Shown here: piece after piece, positions 19,701 through 29,904 of the stretch
Position numbering within the stretch: position 1 is the first letter of the stretch
Layout: the number at the start of each line of letters is the position of its first letter
NCBI RefSeq assembly: GCF_004886325.1
Contig: NZ_QXFN01000002.1
Location: forward strand, 558,001 to 622,000
Reading direction: 5' to 3'
Source: Cellulomonas telluris
Lineage (GTDB): Bacteria > Actinomycetota > Actinomycetes > Actinomycetales > Cellulomonadaceae
DNA length: 64,000 nucleotides
Program-made: the position numbers and the translations under genes
The notes under the pieces: generated by a model
The model's input: the letters and a program-made list of their open reading frames with translations, nothing else
What the model was told of the DNA's origin: nothing
Database searches by the model: none

Positions 19701-19957
19701 CCGCGGCGGCGACGATCTTCGCGCTGCTGCCGATGTCGCTCGGGCTCACCGGTGGCGGCGTGTTCATCTCGCGCCCGCTGGCGATCGTCGTCATCGGCGG
19801 CCTGTTCACCTCGACGCTGCTCACGCTCGTGCTCGTGCCGGTGCTCTACACGCTCGTGGTCCGGGCGCAGGACCGGGGGCGCGACCGCCGGCAGGAGCGG
19901 GCGCGCCGGCGCGCGGCGGCGAAGGGTGCGCCGCACCCGGCGAAGCACGCGGCCTGA
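16796..19957 (+). CDS. RND-family efflux transporter permease (AcrB/SwrC-like)
   Basis: A 1053-residue proton-driven exporter with the complete RND layout: TM1 near residues 11-31, a large porter domain, TM2-6, a second porter loop and TM8-12. The proton-relay acidic pair is present in GRVVDDSIVVIENI on TM4. LVSLTIVPVLAYWFV, VGIVVTNAIVLIDLVNQYRERG and LRPIVMTAAATIFALLPMSLGL are canonical. ATG 16796 has a GGAGG-type RBS. No membrane-fusion or outer-membrane partner is adjacent, as expected for a monoderm. The promoter shares the 190-bp gap with the divergent iron-box gene, but no iron box clearly faces this direction. The substrate is unknown. Confidence 0.94.
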   Translation: MSRLARLSLANRSVVALITVAIAVFGWISLGSLKSELIPSLQIPTAVVVAVDPGSSPQLVEQQLTEPIEQAISAVDDVESVTSTSATSVSTTTVELTYGIDVEGAAGDVQRAVDRIRSQLPEGVEPTVITGSIEDLPVVQLAVAGTPDDVADGEDPQAALARVVEETVVPRLEQVEGVRDVTLSGVADEAVTVTLDLPALTAAGLSPTAVQSVLEDNGVVLPTGTVEDGDLTLSVQAGSEITSVEDLEGLPLLGSATGAPVALGDVADVVVAPVPATSFSRLDGEPALAVALTKTPAGNTVDVSHGAQEAVDELRAQLGDGVDVEVVFDQAPFIEESIEGLATEGGLGLVFAVVVILLFLRSLRSTLVSAISIPLSLLVTFIGLRVGGYSLNILTLGAMTIAIGRVVDDSIVVIENIKRHLSYGEPKREAITTAVREVAAAITAATVATAAVFLPIALVGGMVGELFRPFAVTTAVALAASLLVSLTIVPVLAYWFVRADGADAAQAEQQRHAAEEKERRGLLQRGYLATLRGSLAHPVLTVLAAVAVLAGTVGLSTRLETNFLGDAGQDTLTVTETFPAGTSLDAQDAAARETEDALLGVDGVETVQTTVGSAGGLESAFGGGSTPRATYALTLAPDGDNAAVEADVRDAVGGLTDGTHGDVVVAGADAAFGSSTVDVVVQADDTDELADLASRVQEAVEGVEGTTDVTNNLSAAQPTVQVTVDREAAAAAGLTETAVVGTVAGLLSPQPVGTVDLGNGPLDVTVVATAAPGTVDELEQLVLPTPAGVVPLTAVASVETVEVPVSVTRIDGRRAATVSATPEGQDLGALTERLRTALEDVDVPAGASVEVGGVAADQEEAFADLGLALLVAIAIVYVVMVATFRSLLQPVILMVSVPFAATGALIGLLLTGTPLGVPALIGVLMLVGIVVTNAIVLIDLVNQYRERGRDLDDAVMEGSRKRLRPIVMTAAATIFALLPMSLGLTGGGVFISRPLAIVVIGGLFTSTLLTLVLVPVLYTLVVRAQDRGRDRRQERARRRAAAKGAPHPAKHAA

Positions 19958-19961
19958 CCCG

Positions 19962-20016
19962 GCACGACGACGGCGCGCCGCCACCCCCCTCCGGGGTGAC
20001 GGCGCGCCGTCGTGCT
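19962..20016. terminator. Bidirectional terminator between RND gene and ABC exporter
   Basis: A long hairpin pairs ACGGCGCGCCG with CGGCGCGCCGT and is extended by CACCCC/GGGGTG. The loop is short and a three-base bulge is present. It lies between convergent genes. Confidence 0.75.
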
Positions 20017-20053
20017 GCACCGGGTGCCGGCCCCTCCGGCCGGCACCGCGGGG

Positions 20054-20925
20054 TCAGGCGTCGCGCGTGCGCAGCCGCACGGCCGCGGCGACGAGGAGGA
20101 CGGCGACCCAGCCGAGCAGGATGCCGTAGCCGCCCCAGGGGCCGGGCTGGAACGCGACGGGCATGAACTCGCCCATCTGCTCGAGCTGCTCCGGCGTGGA
20201 GGCGATCGCCGCACCCGCGGTCGCGGGCAGCAGCGGGCGGACGTACTCCAGCGGCTCCCACGGGATGAGGTTGAGCGCGTTCTCGATGACGAGGACGAGC
20301 CCGATGACGAGCGAGACCGTCGCCGCGGTGTTGCGCAGCAGCGCGCCCACGGCGAGGGCGAACAGCGCCAGCGCCGTGACGTAGAGCGGGCCGCCGAGGA
20401 CGATGCGGGGCACGTCCGGCGCGTTCCAGTCCGGTGCGAGCGCCGGCACGATCGCGCCGCCGAGCAGCAGCGACAGCCCCGTGGCCACCGTCGTGACGAC
20501 GAACGTGACCGCGGCGACCACGACCACCTTCGCCGCGAGGACGGGCAGCCGCGTCGGCACCGCCGTGAGCGTCGAGCGCAGCGAGCCGGTCGCGTACTCG
20601 CCGGTGACGGTCAGGGCCGCGAGGACGACGAACGCGAGCGGGCCGATGATCAGGCCGGGCTGCAGCAGCGACGACACGAGCGCGGCGGACCCGTCGGCCT
20701 GGCCCTCGAGCTGCTCGGGGAACTCCTTCACCGAGATCGCGCCGATCGCCGCGAAGCCGACGAGGAGCACCACCGCCAGCCCGAGCGTCCAGTACGTCGA
20801 GCGCAGGCTCCAGAGCTTGATCCACTCGGCGCGCACGACGCGGGGGAACGTGACGCGGGCGCCGTCGAGGGTGCTGCGCGGGCGGCGGGCGCCGTCGGCG
20901 GGTGCCGGGGCGGTCGTCGTGGCGG

Positions 20926-20929
<4 letters not shown>
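20054..20929 (-). CDS. ABC-2 type transporter permease
   Basis: A 291-residue membrane protein with about six transmembrane helices in the ABC-2/NatB arrangement: RVVRAEWIKLWSLRSTYWTLGLAVVLL, LTVTGEYATGSLRSTLTAVPTRL, GLSLLLGGAIVPALA, LFALAVGALLRNTAATVSLVIGLVLVIENALNLIP and a C-terminal LLGWVAVLLVAAAVRLRTRDA. It overlaps the upstream ATPase by ATGA, so the two form one exporter unit. The YTWTL/EWIKL style is common in actinobacterial exporters of unknown substrate, sometimes conferring drug or peptide resistance. Confidence 0.9.
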
Positions 20930-21879
<950 letters not shown>

Positions 21880-22099
21880 GGCGCGTGGCTCCCGGGGTAG
21901 GCGGTGTGCGGACACCACGACGCTAGGGGCGCACCGGTGGCCGCCGGCACCGTCCGGGGGACCATCCCCGGCCCCGCCGTCTCATCCCCGAGGACGAGCG
22001 TCCGTCAGGGTGGGACCAGGGCGGGAACGCGCGGCGGCCCGGCCGCGTTGAGTACGTTGTCGACAAGCATCCCCCGGCCGGTCACGACCAGGAGCACCC

Positions 22100-22954
22100 A
22101 TGGCGAACCCCGTCTTCAACAACAGTCCCGTCTTCACGGACCCGCGCCAGCAGCGCCGCGGCGGCCGTCCCGCCCCGCAGGCGCCGACGTTCGGCGCCCC
22201 CGTCGCCGACGCCGCCTCGCTCGAGGCGATGTACGACGCACCGGCCGCGACCACGCGCGACACGGGCCGTCTCACCTACGACGACGTCATCGTCAAGACC
22301 GGCGGGCTCCTCGCGCTCCTCGTGGCGGTCGCGGCCGTCACGTGGTTCGTCGCCCCCGGCCTGTACATCGTCGGCGCGATCGTCGGCCTCGTCCTCGGTC
22401 TGGTCAACGCCTTCAAGCGCAACCCCAGCCCGGCCCTGATCATCGCCTACACGGTCGCCGAGGGCGTCTTCCTGGGTGGCATCAGCTACGTCTTCCAGAA
22501 CATGCTCGTCCCGGCGGGCAACGGCGAGCTCGTCTCGGCCCAGCCGATCGTGCTGCAGGCCGTCCTCGCGACCGTCGCCACGTTCGCGGCATCGCTGTGG
22601 CTGTACCGCTCGGGCCGCGTGCGCGTGACCGCGAAGTCGATGCGCTTCCTGCTCATCGCGATGATCGGCTACGCGCTGTTCTCGCTCGTGAACGTCGTCC
22701 TGATGTTCGTGATGCCGAGCAGCGAGATGTTCGGGCCGCTGCGGGGTGGCTGGATCGGCGTCCTCGTCGGCCTCTTCGCCGTCGGCCTCGCGGCGTTCAG
22801 CCTCATCGTCGACTTCGACGCCATCAAGCGCGGTGTCGAGCAGGGCGCCCCGCGCAGCTTCGCGTGGACCGCGGCGTTCGGCCTCATCGTCACGCTGGTC
22901 TGGCTGTACCTGGAGTTCCTGCGGCTGTTCGCGATCTTCAGCAGCAACGACTGA
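22100..22954 (+). CDS. Bax inhibitor-1/YccA family membrane protein
   Basis: A 284-residue protein. A soluble N-terminus of about 60 residues (MANPVFNNSPVF) is followed by seven predicted transmembrane helices of the actinobacterial BI-1-like family: GGLLALLVAVAAVTWFVAPGLYIVGAIVGLVLGLVNAF, AYTVAEGVFLGGISYVFQN, ALFSLVNVVLMF and VGLAAFSLIVDFDAIKRGVEQGAP. It is a putative cation (calcium) leak channel; its physiological role in bacteria is unclear. An AGGAG RBS precedes the ATG and TACGTT near 22054 may be the -10. Confidence 0.93.
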   Translation: MANPVFNNSPVFTDPRQQRRGGRPAPQAPTFGAPVADAASLEAMYDAPAATTRDTGRLTYDDVIVKTGGLLALLVAVAAVTWFVAPGLYIVGAIVGLVLGLVNAFKRNPSPALIIAYTVAEGVFLGGISYVFQNMLVPAGNGELVSAQPIVLQAVLATVATFAASLWLYRSGRVRVTAKSMRFLLIAMIGYALFSLVNVVLMFVMPSSEMFGPLRGGWIGVLVGLFAVGLAAFSLIVDFDAIKRGVEQGAPRSFAWTAAFGLIVTLVWLYLEFLRLFAIFSSND

Positions 22955-22982
22955 CGCGGCGGCTCCGCGCCGCCCCACCTCA

Positions 22983-23018
22983 CGACGCCCCGTCGGCCGC
23001 CCGGCCGGCGGGGCGTCG
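22983..23018 (+). terminator. Terminator after the BI-1 gene
   Basis: CGACGCCCCGTCGGCC pairs with its downstream inverted copy with one G-U-type mismatch and a three-base loop. Confidence 0.75.
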
Positions 23019-23070
23019 CCGTGCCGGGGGACGGCACGGGTGCACGGCCGGCGGGTGGGACCATGGTGGG

Positions 23071-24477
23071 GTGAAGTACGCGCAGCACATCTCCGAGCTC
23101 GTCGGCGGCACCCCGCTCGTGCGCCTGGCGTCCGTGACCGAGGGCCTGGCCGCCACCGTCCTGGCGAAGGTGGAGTACCTCAACCCCGGCGGGTCCGTGA
23201 AGGACCGCATCGCCCTGCGCATGGTCGAGGCCGCCGAGGAGGCCGGGCTGCTGCAGCCCGGCGGGACGATCGTCGAGCCGACGTCCGGCAACACCGGTGT
23301 GGGGCTCGCCCTGGTCGCGCAGCGCAAGGGCTACCGCTGCGTGTTCGTCTGCCCGGACAAGGTCAGCCAGGACAAGCGCGACGTGCTGCGCGCGTACGGC
23401 GCCGAGGTCGTGGTCACGCCGACCGCGGTGCCGCCGGAGCACCCGGACTCGTACTACTCCGTGTCCGACCGCATCGCGCGCGAGACGCCCGGTGCCTGGA
23501 AGCCGGACCAGTACTCCAACCCGAACGGGCCCGCCAGCCACTACGCCACGACGGGCCCGGAGATCTGGGCCGACACCGAGGGTCGCATCACCCACTTCGT
23601 CACGGGTGTCGGCACGGGCGGCACGATCACGGGCACCGGCCGCTACCTGCACGACGTGTCGGCGGACCGCCCCGAGGCGGACGGCGGCCGGGTCGTCGTG
23701 GTCGGGGCCGACCCGGCCGGGTCCGTGTACTCCGGCGGCGACGGGCGGCCCTACCTGGTGGAGGGTGTCGGCGAGGACTTCTGGCCCCGCGCGTACGACC
23801 CGTCCGTGCCGGACGAGATCGTGCCCGTCTCCGACGCCGACTCGTTCGCGATGACGCGGCGGCTGGCGCGCGAGGAGGGGCTTCTGGTCGGCGGCTCGTG
23901 CGGCATGGCGGTCGAGGCGACGCTGCGCCACGCCCGCGCGCTGCAGGAGCGCGACCCCGAGGCCGCGGCGCGCGCCGTCTACGTCGTGCTGCTGCCGGAC
24001 GGCGGACGCGGCTACCTGTCGAAGATCTTCAACGACTCGTGGATGCGCTCGTACGGGTTCCTCGCCTCCGAGGAGGGGGCCACCGTGGCGGACGTGCTGC
24101 GGACGAAGGACGGCGGGCTGCCGGCGCTCGTGCACACCCACCCGAACGAGACCGTGCGCGACGCGATCGAGATCCTGCGGGAGTACGGGGTGTCGCAGAT
24201 GCCCGTCGTCGGCGCCGAGCCGCCCGTGATGATCGGCGAGGTGCAGGGCGCGGTGAGCGAGCGCGCGCTGCTCGACGCGGTGTTCTCGGGCGCCGCGTCG
24301 CTCGCGGACCGCGTCGACCGGCACATGGAGGCCGCACTGCCCATCGTCGGGTCGGGGGAGTCCGTCGACGCTGCCCGTGCCTCGCTCGAGAAGGCGGACG
24401 CGCTCATGGTGGTCGACGACGGCAAGCCGGTCGGCGTGCTCACGCGGCACGACCTGCTGGGGTTCCTGGCGCGCTGA
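23071..24477 (+). CDS. Cystathionine beta-synthase with C-terminal CBS domains
   Basis: A 468-residue PLP enzyme that condenses homocysteine with serine, the first step of reverse transsulfuration. The PLP lysine is K44 in GGSVKDRI; TSGNTGVGLALVAQRKGY and GVGTGGTITGTGRYL bind substrate and phosphate. Two CBS motifs (about residues 345-468, HPNETVRDAIEILREYGVSQMPVVG and LMVVDDGKPVGVLTRHDLLGFLA) would sense adenosyl ligands. The heme-binding N-terminus of animal CBS is absent. GTG 23071 lies six bases after GACCAT, consistent with a leaderless mRNA. metB, its partner in the same pathway, is about 12 kb downstream. Confidence 0.95.
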   Translation: MKYAQHISELVGGTPLVRLASVTEGLAATVLAKVEYLNPGGSVKDRIALRMVEAAEEAGLLQPGGTIVEPTSGNTGVGLALVAQRKGYRCVFVCPDKVSQDKRDVLRAYGAEVVVTPTAVPPEHPDSYYSVSDRIARETPGAWKPDQYSNPNGPASHYATTGPEIWADTEGRITHFVTGVGTGGTITGTGRYLHDVSADRPEADGGRVVVVGADPAGSVYSGGDGRPYLVEGVGEDFWPRAYDPSVPDEIVPVSDADSFAMTRRLAREEGLLVGGSCGMAVEATLRHARALQERDPEAAARAVYVVLLPDGGRGYLSKIFNDSWMRSYGFLASEEGATVADVLRTKDGGLPALVHTHPNETVRDAIEILREYGVSQMPVVGAEPPVMIGEVQGAVSERALLDAVFSGAASLADRVDRHMEAALPIVGSGESVDAARASLEKADALMVVDDGKPVGVLTRHDLLGFLAR

Positions 24478-24531
24478 CGCCCTGCGCGGCGTGCCGCGGC
24501 GGGACCCGGGGGGCTCCTCGCGGTCGTCCGC

Positions 24532-24557
24532 ACGGCGTGCGTACGCCGTGCGTACGG
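24532..24557. promoter_or_regulatory. Overlapping dyads upstream of the acetylxylan esterase
   Basis: ACGGCGT-gcgt-ACGCCGT (24532-24549) is immediately followed by CCGT-gcgt-ACGG sharing its arm, so CGTGCGTACG occurs twice 11 bp apart (one helical turn). It may be an operator for two cooperating dimers. Confidence 0.4.
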
Positions 24558-24616
24558 TCGCGGGGGACGTCCCGGCCGTGCGCCGACACGCGGCGCGGCC
24601 GGCCACCGGCAGGTCG

Positions 24617-24637
24617 GCGATCGGCGGTTACGATCGC
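24617..24637 (+). promoter_or_regulatory. Candidate promoter/operator of the acetylxylan esterase
   Basis: TACGAT at 24629-24634 is a good -10. It lies inside a GCGATC...GATCGC dyad (24617-24637), so a repressor could block it. The gene start is 90 bp downstream with a GGAGG RBS. Confidence 0.4.
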
Positions 24638-24723
24638 GCGCGGCCGGCCGTTCCCGCCGGCCGACCCCTCCGCCGGGCCGCGCGCGTGCGCCGTGCCCGG
24701 CGGCCGTGCGTGGAGGACCGACG

Positions 24724-25719
24724 ATGGCGTTGTTCGACCTGCCCCTGCCCGAGCTCGAGCGGTACGCGCCCGAGCTCGACGTGCCCGCCGACCTCGACGA
24801 GTTCTGGGCGACGACGCTCGCGGAGGCGCGCACGCACGACCTCGACGTGCGGCGCACGGCCGTCGACGCGGGGCTGCGGCTCGTGGACGTCGAGGACCTG
24901 GAGTTCTCGGGGTTCGGCGGCCACCGGGTGCGGGCGTGGGTGACGCGGCCGGCGGGGTCGGCGGCCGGCGGGTCCGCGCTGCCCGCCGTCGTGGAGTTCC
25001 TCGGCTACGGCGGCGGACGGGGCCGGCCGCAGGAGCGCCTGGCGTGGGCGGCCGCCGGCTACGTGCACGTGCTCATGGACACGCGCGGCCAGGGGGCGTC
25101 GTGGGGGACCGGCGGGCAGACCGCCGACCCCGTCGGCAGCGGCGCCGCCGTCCCCGGGTTCATGACGCGGGGCATCCTCGACCCGGCCGAGCACTACTAC
25201 CGGCGGCTGATCACGGACGGCGTGCGGGCCGTCGAGGCCACGCGCGCGCTGCCCGGGGTGGACGCCGCGCGCGTCGCCGTGGCGGGCATCAGCCAGGGCG
25301 GCGGGCTCGCGCTCGCGGTCGGCGGGCTGGTCGAGGGCCTGGCCGCGGTGATGCCCGACGTACCGTTTCTGTGCCACTTCCCGCGCGCCCTCGCGATCAC
25401 CGACCGCGACCCCTACGGCGAGGTCGTGCGGTACCTGGCGGTGCACCGGGACCACGAGGAGCAGGTGCTGCGCACGCTGTCGTACGTGGACGCGGTGCAC
25501 CTCGCGCGCCGGGCGACCGCGCCGACGTTCTTCTCCGTCGCGCTCCGGGACATGACGTGCCCGCCGTCCACGGTGTACGCCGCGTACCACCACTACGGCA
25601 CCCTCGGTGGGGCCGAGCCGGCCAAGCACATCGAGGTGTACGCGTACAACGACCACGAGGGCGGGCAGGCCGTGCAGGTGGAGAAGCAGCTGCACTGGCT
25701 GGCGGACCTGCTGGGCTGA
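24724..25719 (+). CDS. Acetylxylan esterase / cephalosporin-C deacetylase (CE7)
   Basis: A 331-residue cytosolic alpha/beta hydrolase of carbohydrate esterase family 7. It has the family's N-terminal ELERYAPELDVPADLDEFWATTL, RGQGASWGT (the RGQ loop), nucleophile S190 in GISQGG, acid D276 in LRDMTCPPS and H311 in NDHEGG, matching the usual Ser/Asp/His spacing. It removes acetyl groups from imported acetylated xylo-oligosaccharides, so it complements the xylanase at the window start. There is no signal peptide. ATG 24724 follows GGAGG at 24712-24716. Confidence 0.95.
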   Translation: MALFDLPLPELERYAPELDVPADLDEFWATTLAEARTHDLDVRRTAVDAGLRLVDVEDLEFSGFGGHRVRAWVTRPAGSAAGGSALPAVVEFLGYGGGRGRPQERLAWAAAGYVHVLMDTRGQGASWGTGGQTADPVGSGAAVPGFMTRGILDPAEHYYRRLITDGVRAVEATRALPGVDAARVAVAGISQGGGLALAVGGLVEGLAAVMPDVPFLCHFPRALAITDRDPYGEVVRYLAVHRDHEEQVLRTLSYVDAVHLARRATAPTFFSVALRDMTCPPSTVYAAYHHYGTLGGAEPAKHIEVYAYNDHEGGQAVQVEKQLHWLADLLG

Positions 25720-25811
25720 GCCGGGTCCCATCCGGCGGTGCCCGGCCCGCGCCGGTCCCGCGGGCAGGGCAGGATGGACGGGCACTGTCACCCCACGAAG
25801 GAGAGCACGAC

Positions 25812-26216
25812 ATGGCCGCAGCACTGCCCGAGGTCTCGGGCTCCTACGGCACCAAGCCCACGCTCACGTTCCCGGACGCGGCCGCGCCGGCGGAGCTCGA
25901 GGTCGTGGTGCTCAGCCGCGGCGACGGCGAGCTCGTCGAGGCCGGTCAGGACATCGAGGTGCACTACCTCGGCCAGTCGTGGCAGGGCGGTGTCTTCGAC
26001 AACTCCTACGACCGCGGCTCGTCGATCAGCTTCCCGATCGGCGTCGGCGCCGTCATCGCCGGCTGGGACGAGGGTCTCGTCGGCCAGCAGGTCGGCTCGC
26101 GCGTCCTGCTGTCGATCCCGTCGCACCTCGGCTACGGCGACCGCGGCGTCCCGCAGGCCGGTATCAAGGGCGGCGACACCCTGGTGTTCGTCGTCGACAT
26201 CGTCGGGGTCTCCTGA
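25812..26216 (+). CDS. FKBP-type peptidyl-prolyl cis-trans isomerase
   Basis: A 134-residue single-domain cytosolic FKBP. It shows IEVHYLGQSWQGGVFDNSYDRG, the FPIGVGAVIAGWDEGLVGQQVGSRVLLSIP pocket (the WDEGL Trp and surrounding aromatic residues) and the ending SHLGYGDRG...GGDTLVFVVDIVGV. It catalyses prolyl isomerisation during folding. AAGGAG precedes the ATG. It is likely monocistronic; the next gene starts 100 bp on. Confidence 0.96.
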   Translation: MAAALPEVSGSYGTKPTLTFPDAAAPAELEVVVLSRGDGELVEAGQDIEVHYLGQSWQGGVFDNSYDRGSSISFPIGVGAVIAGWDEGLVGQQVGSRVLLSIPSHLGYGDRGVPQAGIKGGDTLVFVVDIVGVS

Positions 26217-26316
26217 CCCGATGAGTCCGCGCCGCGCCGCCGGTCGACCCGAGGAGGGCGCCGGCGGCGCGGTCGCGAGGACCGCGGGACGACGGCGTCC
26301 CGGGACGGAGGAGCAG

Positions 26317-27249
26317 ATGGGCGGCACGGACGTCGTGGACCCGGCCTGGTGGGCGCAGCACTCGCCGTACAGCGACCCGCGGGAGCACGCGGACCTGCTC
26401 GCGGGGCTGTGCACCCGGCCGCAGGACGTGCACGCGGCGGCGACCGGCCTCATCGCGCACTACCGCGCGGACGCCGAGACGCTCGACCCGGCGCGCCTGC
26501 CGACGATCGACCTGCGCTGGCTCGACCGCATCCTCACGGCCGGCCTGGAGGCGTCGCCGGCGCCGCTGCCGGGACGGCCGCACGCGGACCGCATCGCCGG
26601 CTGCTGCCGCGACCACACGCTGTTCGCGGTCGGGCTGCTGCGGGAGCACGCCGTGCCGGCGCGGTCCCGCATCGGCTTCGCGCGCTACTTCGAGCCCGGC
26701 TTCGGCGTCGACCACGTCGTCGTCGAGCGCTGGGACGGGCAGCGCTGGGTGCGCAGCGACCCGGAGCTCGGCGCGGACTTCGGCGCCGCCCCCGCGGCGG
26801 GGGAGCCCTTCGACCCGTTCGACATGCCGACCGGCCTCGACAGCCCGTTCCCGACGGCGGCCGAGCTGTGGGCCGCGCACCGCCGCGACGGCCTCGACCT
26901 GGCCGACTACGGCGTCCTCGGCGTGCCGGAGCTGCGCGGTCGCGACCTCGTGCGGCACTACGTGCTCCTCGAGGTCGCGCACCGCCGCCGCGACGAGGTG
27001 CTGCTGTGGGACCTCTGGGGCGTCGCGCTCGACGGGACGACGGGCGAGGAGGCCGACCGTCTCGCCGACGAGGTCGCCGACCTGCTGCTGCGCGCCGACG
27101 CCGGCGAGCCCGGCGCCGAGGAGGCGCTCGCCCGCCGCTACGCCGAGGACCCGCGGCTGCACCCCGGCACGCGCGTGCGCACCCTCTCGCCGCTCGGCCG
27201 GGAGGGCTGGACGGACCTGGCGGCGCGCAGCACGACCTGGGACGGCTGA
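26317..27249 (+). CDS. Transglutaminase-like domain protein
   Basis: A 310-residue cytosolic protein. A probable papain-like transglutaminase-fold triad is C97 (AGCCRDHTLFAVGLLREHAVPARSRIGF), H133 (GVDHVVVERWDG) and D148 (VRSDPEL). The N-terminus (HSPYSDPREHADLLAGLC) and the C-terminal helical part are not recognisable. Such proteins may cleave or modify peptides; the substrate is unknown. ATG 26317 is chosen for the GGAGGAG immediately upstream; an in-frame ATG at 26221 would add 32 Arg/Gly-rich residues. Confidence 0.8.
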   Translation: MGGTDVVDPAWWAQHSPYSDPREHADLLAGLCTRPQDVHAAATGLIAHYRADAETLDPARLPTIDLRWLDRILTAGLEASPAPLPGRPHADRIAGCCRDHTLFAVGLLREHAVPARSRIGFARYFEPGFGVDHVVVERWDGQRWVRSDPELGADFGAAPAAGEPFDPFDMPTGLDSPFPTAAELWAAHRRDGLDLADYGVLGVPELRGRDLVRHYVLLEVAHRRRDEVLLWDLWGVALDGTTGEEADRLADEVADLLLRADAGEPGAEEALARRYAEDPRLHPGTRVRTLSPLGREGWTDLAARSTTWDG

Positions 27250-27287
27250 CCGGCGTCGACGGCGCCGGGCCGTGGCAGGCTGGCCGC

Positions 27288-27722
27288 GTGCGACCGTTCC
27301 GTCACCGCCCGCCCGTGCCGGCGTACGTGGGCGAGGGGTTCGTCGCCGCCGAGGCGCCCGCGCTGCAGCGGTCGTTCCGGGCGGCGCTGCACGCCGCCGA
27401 GCGTGCGGCCCGGGAGCCCGTGCCCGCCGAGGTCGAGGTGTCCCGGGGAGCCGGTGACCGGGTCGTGCTGGCGTGGCGCAACGTGCTGGTCGGGTTCGTC
27501 CCGGAGTCGCACCGGGCGCTGCTCGCCGCGCAGGTGGACGCCGCCCGGCCGGCCGCACTCATGGCCGAGGGGGTCGTGCACCGCTCGGACGATCTGTGGC
27601 GGCTGTGGGTGGGGCCGGCTCCGGAGGACGGCTTCCCGCCGCCGGAGCCGGGGCTGGACACCCTGCCGGCGCCGGAGAACACGATCCTCGGCATCCGTCT
27701 GCCCCGCCCCGACGGCCCCTGA
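27288..27722 (+). CDS. Conserved protein of unknown function
   Basis: A 144-residue soluble protein that I do not recognise. It has a short Pro/Arg-rich start, a helical segment (FRAALHAAERAAREPVPAEVEVS), then beta-like runs (RVVLAWRNVLVGFVPESH, HRSDDLWRLWVG) and a Pro-rich ending. GTG 27288 has CAGGCT six bases upstream and no SD, fitting the leaderless pattern. It is separated from the convergent racemase by a hairpin. Confidence 0.7.
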   Translation: MRPFRHRPPVPAYVGEGFVAAEAPALQRSFRAALHAAERAAREPVPAEVEVSRGAGDRVVLAWRNVLVGFVPESHRALLAAQVDAARPAALMAEGVVHRSDDLWRLWVGPAPEDGFPPPEPGLDTLPAPENTILGIRLPRPDGP

Positions 27723-27735
27723 CGCGACGGGCTGC

Positions 27736-27764
27736 CGGGCGGGGCCGGGGACCTGCCCCGCCCG
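27736..27764. terminator. Bidirectional terminator-like hairpin
   Basis: CGGGCGGGG (27736-27744) pairs perfectly with CCCCGCCCG (27756-27764) between convergent genes. Confidence 0.65.
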
Positions 27765-27785
27765 CCGCGGCGAACCCGGAGCTCG

Positions 27786-28532
27786 TCAGGAGTCGGCGCC
27801 TCCCGTGCTGACGAGGTCCGGGGTGGCCGGAGCAGGGGTGGCGCCGGCGAGTGCGTGCTCCGCCGCCGCGAGCGCGTGGACCCGCGCCGAGTCGATGAGC
27901 GGCACCGCACCGCCCGCGGCCGGCAGCGCCAGCTCGAGCTCGGTGCAGGCGAGCACGACCGCGTCCGCACCGGCCGCCCGGAGCCCCTCGACGACGGCCA
28001 GCAGCCGGGCGCGGGACTCCTCGCGCACCTCGCCCTGGGTGAGCTCGTCGAAGATGATCCGGTCCACCTCCTCCTGCTCGGCGGCGGAGGGGACGAGCGC
28101 ACCGATGCCGTGCCGCGCGAGGCGGTCGGCGTAGAAGGTCTCGGCCATGACCCAGCGGGTGCCCATCACGCCGAGCGTGCGGTGGCCGGCGGCCGTCGCG
28201 ACGTCCGCCACCGCGTCGGCGATGTGCAGCAGCGGGACGCCGATCGCGGCCTCCACGGCGGGCGCGACCTTGTGCATGAGGTTGGTCGCGATGAGGACGG
28301 CGTCCGCGCCGGCCGCCTCCAGGCGCCGCCCGGCGGCCGCGAGCAGCTCGCCGGCGCCGTCCCAGTCGTCGGCGAGCTGCAGCTCGCGGACCGCGGCGAA
28401 GTCGAGGGACTCCAGCAGCACGTGCGCGCTGTGGTGCCCGCCGAGCCGCTCCTGCACGGTGGTGTTGAGCACGCGGTAGTACTCCGCGGTCGAGTACCAG
28501 CTCATGCCGCCGATGATCCCGAGAGTGCGCAT
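27786..28532 (-). CDS. Aspartate/glutamate racemase family protein, Thr/Cys active-site type
   Basis: A 248-residue two-domain PLP-independent racemase. The N-terminus LGIIGGMSWYSTAEYYRVLN is typical. The two catalytic positions are in IATNLMHKV (T83, where most homologues have Cys two before the Asn or nearby) and VLACTELEL (C196). A Thr/Cys pair in this spacing has been described for an L-Asp/Glu-specific E. coli enzyme (T83/C197), so L-specific racemisation is a reasonable prediction. TAGTGT lies six bases before the ATG on the minus strand, implying a leaderless mRNA. Confidence 0.88.
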   Translation of the reverse strand: MRTLGIIGGMSWYSTAEYYRVLNTTVQERLGGHHSAHVLLESLDFAAVRELQLADDWDGAGELLAAAGRRLEAAGADAVLIATNLMHKVAPAVEAAIGVPLLHIADAVADVATAAGHRTLGVMGTRWVMAETFYADRLARHGIGALVPSAAEQEEVDRIIFDELTQGEVREESRARLLAVVEGLRAAGADAVVLACTELELALPAAGGAVPLIDSARVHALAAAEHALAGATPAPATPDLVSTGGADS

Positions 28533-28598
28533 GTCGGGACACTACGGGCGCAACCTGGACGACGGCTGGACGGCGTGCGGACGGTCAGCGGCGGACGT

Positions 28599-29855
<1,257 letters not shown>

Positions 29856-29904
29856 GCTCGAGCCTCCTCGCTCGTCGGGTGGTCGGTGGGCGCGCGGCGA
29901 GGGG

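Noticed and set aside
16691-20020. Very long open frame antisense to the RND exporter (over 1100 codons)
   Set aside because: Its translation is Arg/Asp/His-rich with no domain, typical of the mirror frame of a high-GC gene. The sense strand encodes a full canonical RND protein.
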